A DNA stretch of 64,000 bases from Phoronis australis. Lineage: Eukaryota > Phoronida > Phoronidae. Where the stretch lies: contig NMRA01000758.1 of assembly GCA_002633005.1 (NCBI GenBank), positions 1 to 64,000 of the forward strand. The letters are read 5' to 3'. The position numbers and the translations under genes are program-made. The notes below the pieces were generated by a model. It saw nothing but the letters and a program-made list of their open reading frames with translations. It was not told where the DNA came from and made no database searches. This document shows, in pieces, positions 24,331 through 36,200 of the stretch (its first letter is position 1; every line of letters begins with the position of its first letter).

Positions 24331-25347
24331 TTATTCTTGGATACAGGTGTCCACCTCAAAATGAATAACCCACGGTCATTCTTTATGCCGATAGCAATGT
24401 TTTCGCCAACTGAAGAAGAACAGGAATCATAGACATCCCGCGCGCTCCGTCTATGGTTCTGACACTTCAAACTTTCAACACGATAGGTAGCCGCAGAAAG
24501 TTCGATGTTGACCTCATTCTAATCTTCTCTGCAATCCACAGTCTGGGGACGAAAACAATTCAAATCCGCTCCTCGAAATAGGGCTTGCTTAGCTGGAATT
24601 CAGAACTGCGGTCATGAGAGTGTTTTCACCTCCTGATTGCGAAGCGATCGAGTTAGCTGTGGTATCTTCATCAGCGCGTGCTCTCAGCGGGAGGTCACCG
24701 CTTTATGCACTCAAGCGCTCGACAACAACTAAACTGACGAGAGTCTCAGAACTCCCACATGCAAATTTGATATGCAAATGAGGGAGTACTTGACTACTGC
24801 GCCATCTATACATCGACGGAAAAGCTTAAATACCCGTGACTGCGTGTGGGAAATTGCGATTGCGTGCGCTGAAGTCGATATTTTCAAAGTACAATTACAC
24901 CACTGTTTAAGGTTGAAAAGTGAGTTTTTTTGATATCCTTCTATAGAAAAAGCTTAAATCTCTGATAAAATCATCTGTTTCCTTTTAAACGAAACTTAAT
25001 TCCTGAAATTAGTCCGGGGAAGGAGGCCAAAAACGGCGGTTTAGCTAGTTGTCCCTTCCTGGTTATCTCTTCCTGCTAATATTAAGTTTCATATGACTCA
25101 TCTCTTATTAATCTATTAACAACCAATTTTGGTTTCCCAACTAAGGAAATATGAAAGCAAAAGTGATTCTCAGTGGAATGAATACTTGTTTTGAAGGGTC
25201 CTTTTATTGTTAGCGCTTCATTCAGCAGTTCGGAATGTAGATTTCTATTTTCACAAAGCAGACACAATGCTTCAGTTTCGAAAGATGATGCTCAGTTGAA
25301 AATGCTCAATGACAGCATTCCATGACATCCCCTGTGTGTGAATTAAG

Positions 25348-25754
25348 CAAGAGGAAAAAGAAATATACATGGCCAGACAAGTAGAAACTATTTAATGAAA
25401 ACATTACATTTAACTCTGCAACCTTACACATGGTGCAAGTGCATGTCACGCAGTGATAATGGTAACAATAACACCATGTCGCAGGATCACATGAGTACCA
25501 ACAACCAGGGTGTCAGCACCAAACAACAGGCTTCAGGGACATAACAACATGGTGTGCCAACACCATCATCAACAACAGCTTGTGGTGATGAGGCACTCTA
25601 CCAGTCCCTAAACTGTTCCAACACAGATGGTCAAGTGTATGAAGCACTGCATAATGGACCTGAAGGGATTCCACTTATTACAAACCTCTTATTACACAGG
25701 TTTTTGCAAAAATGTTTAAGCATTTGTAACAAGATTAACATAAAAGTGAATTGA
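25348..25754 (+). pseudogene. Relic of a receptor tail exon with an ITAM-like motif
   Basis: After AATTAAG at 25341-25347 the frame reads KRKKKYTWPDK then TAG, resembling a juxtamembrane basic stretch. Other frames continue coding-like: SDNGNNNTMSQDHMSTNNQG, then after a shift VPTPSSTTACGDEALYQSLN and CSNTDGQVYEALHNGPEGI. The last part holds YQSL, nine residues, then YEAL, which fits the ITAM spacing (YxxL-x6-12-YxxL). It lies on the same strand as, and between, receptor genes 1 and 2. I infer a decayed tail of a further family member; no membrane or lectin exon is visible upstream, where the 5.8 kb transposon sits. It could also be a chance pattern. Confidence 0.35.
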
Positions 25755-27226
25755 AATCTTTTACCTGAAATGGTAAGGTATATTTGAATAGGCCTATTGT
25801 TGCCAAATGATTCCCAGTCCTGAGAAGTTGACATAGGCCCTAAGCGCCCTGGTCAAGGAAGGGGTTTATTCAATTGGTTTAATCCAGAATTCTCAAAGCA
25901 TGGACCTTCATTGTTAGCCAGGACTAATTATGAAAAAGGATTCCAAAAAGCAGGGAACTCCCCAACCACTGGTGGGTTACCATGGAGCAGTAATTCAAGA
26001 CAATTATAGAAGGCGTAGTCATAAATTTTGCAAGGATTTGACAATCTATCATAGCCAAAACGATCAAACTGTATTTAATGTCATGACCACAAAATACCCA
26101 AGTATTTCCACCAAGTTGGGTTACCAAGGCGACAACTGAAGCATGAGACACATGTACAGGATATTATGAGTGAAATAGCATTGGAATTATCAAGACCTTT
26201 TAAAGTATTCCTAGATATATCCTGCCTCCTACACAGATGTTAGCAAGCTGTTTTGTGTTAAAATTAAGACAACAATATGGGGTTCTCCAGTCAAACTCAG
26301 CTTTCTAACCAAGACTTCAGGACACTGAAACATTCTGATCTGATAACAACAAAAATTACAACTTTACAACTCCAAAAAATATGGACTCAGTCTCCCACAA
26401 TAAATCAGGAATTTTTAGCAGATCACACAATCATGCTTTCGTAAAACCAACAAGAAATCGTCACTTTTCAAAGCTTTAATTTCAACCCCAGCGGAGAAGT
26501 CGAGAACTCACATCCGGGTCACTTTCAAATGAAAACAAAAAGGCAGTGGGTACCAGAAGATATGTCAGCAACAATTGCACTTGAAGTAATACCCTATAAT
26601 CATGGTTTATGGCTATGAAATTGCTAATTACAATTTTTAAAAAAATTTATCGGTCAGACTGTAAATATCTGACCCCAATAAAGCTATTTTGTTGAGTTCA
26701 TCGGGTAGTAAGGGCATCATACTCCACGCCCCGTCCAAGCTGTCTTTTTTTGAAAGGTCGTTAAATGACTACCCGGCTGGTCATCTACATATAATTTTTT
26801 TCAGACTGCTCTAAATTTTAGAATGCTAATGTGACTTAAAGGAACTATGAGTATGCAAGAATTTTAGAGTTTGCTAAAACTTGTTTCCTGGTACAAAAGC
26901 AGCATTGCATATTGATTTTTCAATTCAGTAAAATTTACAAAAAAAGTGCGTGTTCAAAAAATAAGAACACTTCTACAACAGAAAGGCTAGCTTAAACAGG
27001 CTACCCTAGATTGTATTGTTTACAAAAATAACATTCCAAGGTGAACAGGTAAGGTCAGTCAGCCAGTTCCAGTTTCAGAGATGACACTGGCTTTGGGTGT
27101 GTGACAAAAACTGGAGGTGACTTCAAATCCAGAAAAAGATGACTAAGTGATGCAGTCGTAACTTCATGAAATGAAGATCAGCAGACAACAGAGACAGGTT
27201 GAGGGAACATAACACCCTCACAGGAC
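25755..27226. other. Intergenic, presumed promoter region of gene 2
   Basis: No gene or clear TATA box identified. The last ~60 bases before the gene 2 ATG are the presumed 5' untranslated leader. Short frames at 25924-26151 on both strands are treated as chance. Confidence 0.35.
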
Positions 27227-27299
27227 ATGGAGAACTTCAAACTGGCTACATGGGCAGTGCTTGCTACTATTGTACACCATTATGTACGGGTAGAATCAG
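27227..27299 (+). CDS. Gene 2 exon 1: signal peptide
   Basis: ATG at 27227 starts MENFKLATWAVLATIVHHYV and ends RVESG at donor GTAAGT, phase 1. The hydrophobic core WAVLATIV after a short polar N-terminus fits a secretory signal. The link to the lectin exon 5.3 kb away rests on matching phase and lack of any other candidate. Confidence 0.72.
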
Positions 27300-30200
27300 G
27301 TAAGTTGGGTGAATGGCATGTAGTACTTGAATCTATTTACACATGTGTTATGTTTTGTAAAGGTTTGCAATTTACGGAAATTAGAACTTGCAGTAGAAAT
27401 GTTTGGAAACTTGATGACTTGACATTGCTTACTTTAAGTATGACTTCAGTTTTTCATAACCACAAAGCCACAAACAATACTGTCTAAAAACAAATAAGTG
27501 AAGTGAACGATTCATGAGTTCAAAACTTTACAGAGGTAACAACCTACGGTAGTTGAAATACCATTTGAGAAAAACGCAGATCACATCCACATAATGGGTA
27601 CAGAGCGACACCTGACTGTTATTCAAAATCCAGTCCTAGAGAATACTAGAATCTAAACAACTGGGGAAATGAGTCACCAAGGCAATAACAAATGGTGAAA
27701 ACCCCAAACCACCACTTTTTATTGAATAATAAATTGATACAACACCACCAATAAAGCAGAAATGCCTGAGAGGGCAACATGCCACCCTCCCCTCACCCTG
27801 ACTTTGTGAAAATACTACCAATCCCTCCCATGGCATTGCCAAAGCATAGAAGACAATCATTAATAAATAAGTTTAAAAACACTCATGTGTATAGTGACAT
27901 TTATTAACACTAGAAAGATTATTGTCACGGTGTGACAATGATGGACTCTGCGTGTGCGTATTAAACGAATTGTTATGGGAAGTTACTGACAGCAACCTGC
28001 TAACCAATTTGAAAAGGAATTCTTTAAAATTGTAGGAAAAATAACATGTTAATATTTTGATGACCTTTCCACTAATTGACCTCTTTTGGTGCATTATGAG
28101 CCAGTATGAGGGAATAATTGTAAACTCGATTAAAAGTGTGGTTAATGCTAAGAATCACAGATGTTTTACTTTAAGCACTTTAGAATACAACAAGAATGAA
28201 TTGGTCAAACTTTCAGAAGAAAAGTGTACCTAATGACCCAATGGGTGCACCAAATGACCTGATAATTTAGAATTCAAACTCATTTACTAAACAGATATGC
28301 AATTTTGAAGTCACTAGCTCATAATTTTAGTTTGCACTCAATGACCGTCGACCTATTTTTCTGATTGGTTAGGCATATTGCATAGTAAAGTAAGACGTTT
28401 GATTGGCATGGTGACTTACACCAGTATGCTGAACTTGAAAAGAATTCCTTGAAAAATATAGGGGATATAACATTTTGAATGTAGATAACCTTTGCACTAA
28501 TTGACCCTATCCGGTGCATTAGTAGCGTCTTTAGGAGAATCATTGCAAAGCCCATGAAAAATGTGTTTAATGCTGAGAATCACAGTTGTCTATCAGTTGA
28601 CACATCAGAGTACTTGGTGAATGAAAAGGTCAAATTTTCAGAAGAAAAATGCACCTGATGACCCCATGTTTGCACTAAATGACCTGAAACTTTGGATTCT
28701 GAATTGAATTACCTGTGCCAATCAGACCTGTGAATTTGAAGTGTCTAGCTCAAAATCTTAGTTTGCACCTAATGACCTTTGACCTGTTTAACATGATTGG
28801 ATGTCCCAATTACTTAGAAAAGTAATTTTTTAAATGAATAATGTAAGAACGAGCAAATTGAAAAAGTCTGAAATTTAAGAGAAAAGTGCACTAAATGACC
28901 TTAAAGTTGCACCTAATGACCCAAAAGTTTGTGATTGAACTTCCTTTGTGACTGGAAGCCACATGCATGAATATGAAAAGTTTAGCTCAAAAATCACTTT
29001 TGCACTTAATGACCTTTGACCCGGAAACTCAGCTCCCTTGGTTCGATTGGAAATCCGTGTACATTTCTGATGCACTTCTTTAGTCCCTACTTGTGAACAA
29101 AGTTCAAAGAGTCTATATAAAAATCTGCAGAAGAAGCATTTTGACGGAATGCACTTCATGACCTGTTTCAGGTCATTCCAGTGCGTTTTGGGTCAAAAAA
29201 TATAATCAATAAAAATCCCTTAACTATAACAGTGAATATGATTGTTGTAACTGAATCGATGTAAGAGTAATAACAATCTGAAAAGGAAGAATAAGAAGAA
29301 TAAGAATTACACTGCATAAAAGTTGCATCCTTTGTGTGAAAGAGCGCGATGTCCCTGGTAACTATGAAGAGTGAAAAGTAAGAATATCAACGGAGCATTG
29401 CACCAAATAACCCCACAGTTGCACCTAATGACCCCAAAGTTTGTGACTGAATTTCCTTTACGAATGGAAAGTATATGCGTGATTATGTAAGCTCTAGCTC
29501 AAAAATCACTTTTGCACTAAATGACTTTTGACCCGGAACCTCGGTTCCCTAATCCGATTTAAATTCCACGTAAATTTCGAGTGCACTTCTCTAGTATCTG
29601 CTTGTTATCAAAATTCGGAGATTCTAACTAAAAACCTGTAGAAGAAGCAATTTGACGAAATGCACTCTTTGACCTGTTTTGGGTCATTCCGGTTCATTTT
29701 GAGTCAAATCCAAGAGATCAATAGAATTAGATTGCCAATTGCTTGAACCACCATGGATATGAACCCTCTTGATAATGAACAATGTAAGAACGAGAAGAAT
29801 GAAAAAAGTCTGAAATTGAAGAGAAAAGTGCACTTAATGACCCCAAAGTTGCACCTAATGACCCCAAAATTTTTGACTGAGCTTCTTTTGTGACTGGAAG
29901 CCACATGCATGAATATGGAAGGTCTAGTTCAAAAATCACTTTTGCAATTAATGACCTTTGACCCAGAAACTCAGTTCCCTTGGTCCAAATGTAAATTTCT
30001 GATGCACTTCTTTAGTCCCTACTTGTTAACAAAGTTCAAAAATTCTATATAAAAAGCTGTAGAAGAAACATTTTGACGGAATACACCTGTTTCAGGTCAT
30101 TCCGGTGCATTTTGGATCAAAAAACATAATCAATAAAATCCCTTAACTATCGTATCAATCACAGTGAATATGATTGTTGTAAGTAAATCAATGTAAGAGT

Positions 30201-33200
30201 AACAGCAATCTGAAAAGGAAGGAAGAAGAATAAGAATGAGAACTAAAACGCAATTGTGTATGCGCACTTACAACTCTGCGCGTGGTGTATGCACGTGCAT
30301 AGTGAAGTATAGGTGCATTACACGGCATAGGAGTTTCATCCTTTGTGTGAAAGAGAGCGATGTACCTGGTAACTATGAAAGAGCAAGAGTGAAAAGAAAG
30401 AATATCAATGGAAAACTGCACATAATGACGCCAGAGTTTCAGCTAATGACCCCAGGGTTTGTAACTGAATTTCCTTTACGAATGAGTGATTATGTAAGGT
30501 CTAGCTCAAAAATCACTTTTGCACTTAATGACATTTGACCCGGAAACTCGGTTCTCTTTATAAGATTTAGTTTCCAAGCAAATTTCGTGGGCACTTCTCT
30601 AGTGTCTGCTTATTATCAAAATGCAGAGAATCTATCTAACACCCTGTAGAAGAAGAAGCAATTTGACAGAATGCAACCCTTTACCCGTAACGGGTCATTC
30701 CGGTCAATAGAATATCATCGGCAGTTTGTTGAACCACCATGAATATGAACGCCCTCACTAATGCATCATGTAAGTACAAGATGATTAAAAAAGTTATACT
30801 AACAAAAAAACTGCACTTAATGACCCCAAAGTTGCACCTTATGACTCCAAAGCTTGTGACTGAAGTTCGTTTGTGAAAGGAAATAATATGCACAATTATG
30901 AAAGGTCTAGCTCAAAAATCGTGCTAGCAATTAATGACCTTTAACCTGGAAACTCGAATCCCATGATCCAATTTAAATTCCAAGTTAATTTCAGATGGAC
31001 TACTCTAGTACCTACTTGTTATCAAAATCGGGAGAATCTATCTAAAAGCCTGTTGAAGAAGAAGCAATTTGACAGCATGCACTCCTTGACCCGTTTCGGT
31101 CAATCCGGCGCATTTTGAGTCAAATCGATGTGATCAATAGAATTTGATCGGCAATTGGTTGAACCACCATGAATTTGAATGCTCTCCCTAATGCATCATT
31201 CAGGTACAAGCTGATTGAAAAAGTCATAAATTCAACAGAAAACTGCACTTAATGACCCCAAAGTTGCACCTAGTGACCCCAAAGTTTGTGACTGAACTTC
31301 CTTTATGAATGTTAATTATACGAATGATTATGAAAGGTCTAGCTCAAAAATCACTTTTGCACTTAATGACCTTTGACCCGGAAACTCAGTTCCCTTCATA
31401 CGATTGGAAATCTAGGTAAATTTTGGATGCACTGCGTTAGCGCCTACTTACTTACAAAATTCAAAGAGTCTATTAAAAAATCTCTAGAAGAAGCATTTTA
31501 AAGGAATGCACTCCTTGACCTGTTTCAGGTCATTCCGGTGTATTTTAGGTGAAAATATTATCAATAAAAACAATTTCATTATCGTATCAACCACAAAGAA
31601 TATGATTCTTGTTAACGAATCGATGCAAGAGTAATAACAATCTGAAAAGGAAGGAAGAATAAGAATAAGAATAAGAACAATAATAAGAAGACAAAATACG
31701 TAGAACAGTAAAACTCTGCGCTTGCACGCGTAGAGTAACAAGAAGATAAAATACGTAGAACAGTACAACAATGTTTGAACGCGCAGAGTAATAAGAAGAT
31801 AAAATACGTAGAACAGTAAAACTCTGCGCTTACACGTGCAGAGTAATAATAAGAATAATAAGAAGATAAAATACGTGGCACAGTAAAACTCTGCGCTTGG
31901 ACGCGCAGAGTAATAATAATAATTAGAATAATAAGAAGATAAATTACCTAGAACCGTAAAACTCTGCGCTTACACGCGCAGAGTAATAAGAATAAGAATA
32001 CGAATAAGAATAAGAAGAATAAAGAATTTGAAACCCAGGAACAACAGTACTCTGCGCTTGCACGCGCAGAGTAATAAAACACTTTTACAGCTAATGTTGT
32101 CATCTTTGAGCTACTGCAGAAGGAGAGCTGCAAGCTCAGCTGGCTGCCTCAAGAGGAAGATAGCTCACAAATTGAAGGCCTGAAAATATGACCACAATGT
32201 GCTGGCCTAACTGTTTGAACTTTCTAACAAACCTCAAAAGTAGACTGGACTCAAGCTGGTGAAAACTAATGCGCGCACCCAGCCTTCAATATGGGGGGCT
32301 TGAATTCCTGACAATGTGTACCTTTTGGTAACAAAAAAGCGGGCGGACTGAAAAAAAAACGGGGTACCACCGTGAATTGCGTGTTTGTGCTTGTTTCGTG
32401 GACTGTTGTCTCACTTTTTGTTTCTCAGAGGCGGACCAAGTTTTTGCCAACTTCGCCAAATGGGGGGCTCGTTTGAGCCTGACCCGAGCCCCTCTTGGGT
32501 GCACGCATGTGTATGTTGCGATTTATTTGAAAATAGACATAACATTTTGGTTACTATAACTTGGTGGTTGCCATTTCATCAATACCTTAAAGCAGCTTTC
32601 TGATAGAGAATGGTTTTTCTTTTCTTCCAGATGAATTACATGCAAATGGCTGCCATGACAAGGGAAGCATCAGACTAGAGTGCAACATAACTGGACAAAC
32701 CATTTTATTTGATTCAATATATTATGGTTGGAATATAAATCCTTCTGTGTGCGACCTGACAGAAAAAGGATGTAACAAAGGCCCATATTTTGGCGGAGTG
32801 ATCATAGAAAACTTTTTGAAATATTTCCATGCTCAATGCACAAATAAAACATCATGCAACATTATAGTACATCAACGAACAGATCTATTTCAAGACTGCA
32901 CGGAAAGTAACAAAACAAAATATGTGGCAATCTTCTATAGATGCATTTCTGGTAAGTATCACAATCAGGCCTTCTATGAGAAAATTTGTTACTTTATGTC
33001 AAAGCCAAGGTTGTTTTATAAGTCACCTCCCCCACTGCTCTAGGACTTGTGATTGCATTGACTTGTCATTGCTCCGCAAGATCATGGCAATGCATTCATA
33101 TGACTGTGAGTGTCTCATAAGATGGGAGACATTTGTGATAGTCCCAAAAGCAACTACAACTTCAATTTGTTTGGTCACGGCCAAGGGGGAATGCTATATA

Positions 33201-36200
33201 AGCCAGTGACTTCAATACCTGTGACAGCACCACAACATATGCCCATCTTATCAACTGTACCCATTATCTTTGCAAACTGATACTCATTAACATAATATTT
33301 TAATTACACATTAAAAGCATCACTATGATTATAGAACAAAATATCATTAAGACTGACAGGGTTTCCTTTTTTCATTTGCCTTCCGTGTTTGCACTCGATA
33401 ACGTCATACGTGAGACCACTGGCTCACACCTGCTGCCATAAGGGGGCAGGTGCCCCTGACCCTACCTTAATCAAGTTACTGTGAAACGTTCACAAAAGAA
33501 GAGTAAGCTGGGCACCAAAAAGTCAATACAACCATGCCCAAAACAGTGAAACATCACTGATTACCCGATGCAGTAAAGATTCTTTGAAGAATTGCTCCAA
33601 TTTCACACAGCGAACCAGTGATATAATTTGCCCACATTGTAATAAACAGCATGTTACCATAGTGGTGATTTTCAGTTTGATGTAATATACTCTGACATCA
33701 TAACCAATTTGAGTACCAGGAATGCTGACCTAACCTGAAAAAAATCATCCGCCATTTGTTAGGCGCTGTTGCTCCCCACTTCATGTGTGCTAAGTTTCTA
33801 AGTTTCAGTCTTCGAGTATGGTAGACAAGCCCACCAAAACCTGTCAAGATGCCTCCATACCTGCGTGCCTGGATGGAGATGCACCTACATATAAATCACT
33901 ACTTTTAAGACTGAGGGCACAGTTGAAAACACTTGAACTTTTTGTTAGAAGACATTTAATAACTACTGCACAGAACTAGTTAGGATATGAAGAGCAATGA
34001 AAAGTTTTGTTTTTTTTTAATTCCAACAACATAAAATTATCCTAGCTGTAACTCCAAGTGTGCTGGAACTTGAAGAATCTTTATTGTAATTCCCTAAATA
34101 CATAAATTTGACCAAGGTACAGCACAAATTTCATTTTCAGAAATGAACAGAGCAAGCGACCAACCGCCAACATCGACCATGCCAACATCAACCATGCCAA
34201 CATCAACCACGCCATCACCAAAAACACCATCGCCAACAACACCATCACCAACCATGCCAGATGTCCTTATATCAGGTCGAACACCTGCAGACACAAGTGA
34301 ACCACCAGATGTGAACCCCACAGAGAATAGCACCTCAGACATAGGTGGGCCAGACTTGACCACCAGAGAACCAAGTACAACAACGGGCTCTGCAGAGTCA
34401 CGCGATGGTAGGTGGGTCACATCTTGCACAAAATTAAAATTCAAACAACAAAAATGATCCCAGCTTTAACCACGAAATTTGAAGAAGTACATTTCATGCT
34501 CAGCAAATTGACAACCAATGAGGAAAGCATACAGAAGATAGTTGAGAAAAATTGGTGATGAGGATGGTCAGGAAGATGACCACAATGAAAGCGAGTAATA
34601 CGCAGTGTATGCTTGTAATCCATCACTGTGTTATACGGTAAAGACGTGTGATTTTCGGACGGCCCGCCATTTTCGACCAAGAATAAATATTTCCGAAATG
34701 AATTTTTCATAGTCCACGAAATTCGTACAAGGTCCAAAAACTGTTTTTTAATGATCTTCGAACTTCGGACAATGTCATCAACGTCGGATTTTTGCCCCGC
34801 GACTTTCGGACAAGGAAAATTTTAGAAACGCTAATTTGGGATCGACGCAACTCCCGTGTCACTAAAGCGTTCAACGGATGATTACTACTCTATAAGGCTT
34901 GAATCTGAGAATTGGTGTAACGGGCTTTGTAATTTTTACCTTGTCTTGACGATGTCATGACCGTTACTCGATTGTCTTGCGTTTAGCTTGTGTTTGGCGC
35001 TTTAGCTATGGAAAGAGTCACCGAGTCCCGCATGACGAAAATTTCTGATGAAAATACAAATGGGAAATACACCGAAGGCTGCAGTTTTTCGTTGTAGCGT
35101 AACATGTGCTCTGGTTTAATTAGACCGTGTTGTTCGACTTCGGACTGTGACATTGAACTTGCACGCCTGACATCAACTTGTGTGTTTACGAAACGTTTTT
35201 ATTTTTAAAACGTCCTGGCCTTTGCAAATGCCCTTGTTAGTGGCTAAAATCTCCGGCGACGTGTCCCGATTTTATTCTTGACGTGATGAGAAATATTTTT
35301 TGTTTAGGCCCCCATTCACAATAGGCCACAGCTAAGTCTGTCCGTAGGATATCGCGCGTTCAAAGTAGTGTAGATAGTGAACAGCAGCAGCCGAATGAGA
35401 CGGAGCCAAAGTAAAGCTGGTTAAAAATCAAACATAGTGCAAGGCCCAGCACTCAGAAAGGGGCGCGGCGCACACGCAATTGTTACAGAGACATTGCATC
35501 CCTGTCCTATGTTGTGTAAGCGCCGGTGTGCTATAACACATATCAAAAACTAATGTACATCCACGTAACCACGTTTCATTACCCTTACAAATTGTCTGTT
35601 GCTCTCTGATAAGCATCGCAGATGCAAGAATCTCGCTAAAGAAGATAGTGTGATCGTGTGCTTCGTTTGCAATGCCTCACCAAACGTCTCGACGTCTTCA
35701 GTCTAGCGTGTTCGTGAGATTCTCACCCTTGCGCCCCTGGTCGCAGACTAGGGTAGAGTTCAGTAGCTGTCTTGGGAAATACAAAAATCTAGCCAAAATC
35801 ACGCTTTCAATTCAAAAACACAATACATCAGGTAATTTCATGAATTCTTGCTTTTTAGCGAAGTTCTAGCGTTACGAGCTTTACCCCAGATGTAAACCTA
35901 AAAAAGATTTAACTTGCGGCGACCCAATTTTGCTTGCTCATCCACTGGTCTGTGTACTTGTGGTCTTGTTAATTCACACCCTGTACCGTCTGAGGTACAA
36001 CACCCTGAACTCCATGGTGTCCCGAGATTAAGATGAATCCCGACAAGGACACCGGGACCCTGTGGCACTCTCTGTCTGCGGCGGCTAAGAAAATCCTCCA
36101 CCAATCATTTCGAAAAATGACAAGTCAGTTGAATCAGATTTGGTAGTCGTTGCTTCTTGTGGTCCTAGGGGTAGGCTAACAAGAATACAGGACCTGGAGT

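Larger units (their letters stand above)
19282..25075. mobile_element. 5.8 kb TIR transposon with perfect 29-nt ends and 7-bp TSD
   Basis: The first 29 bases (CAGGAAGAGATAACCAGGAA...) are the exact inverse of the last 29 (25047-25075). Both are flanked by the direct repeat CTAATAT (19275-19281, 25076-25082). Perfect ends and a perfect target duplication suggest recent movement. The interior has coding-like pieces (23685-24330 on +, 20983-21477 on -) but no intact long transposase. Superfamily is uncertain: 7-bp duplications are unlike Tc1/mariner (TA) and do not fit hAT (8 bp) exactly; P-like and Dada-like elements are possibilities. A MITE (22031-22267) is nested inside. Confidence 0.88.

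Noticed and set aside
34094-34444. 116-aa minus-strand frame with Gly/Val/Asp repeats
   Set aside because: It is the antisense shadow of the gene 2 stalk exon repeats.
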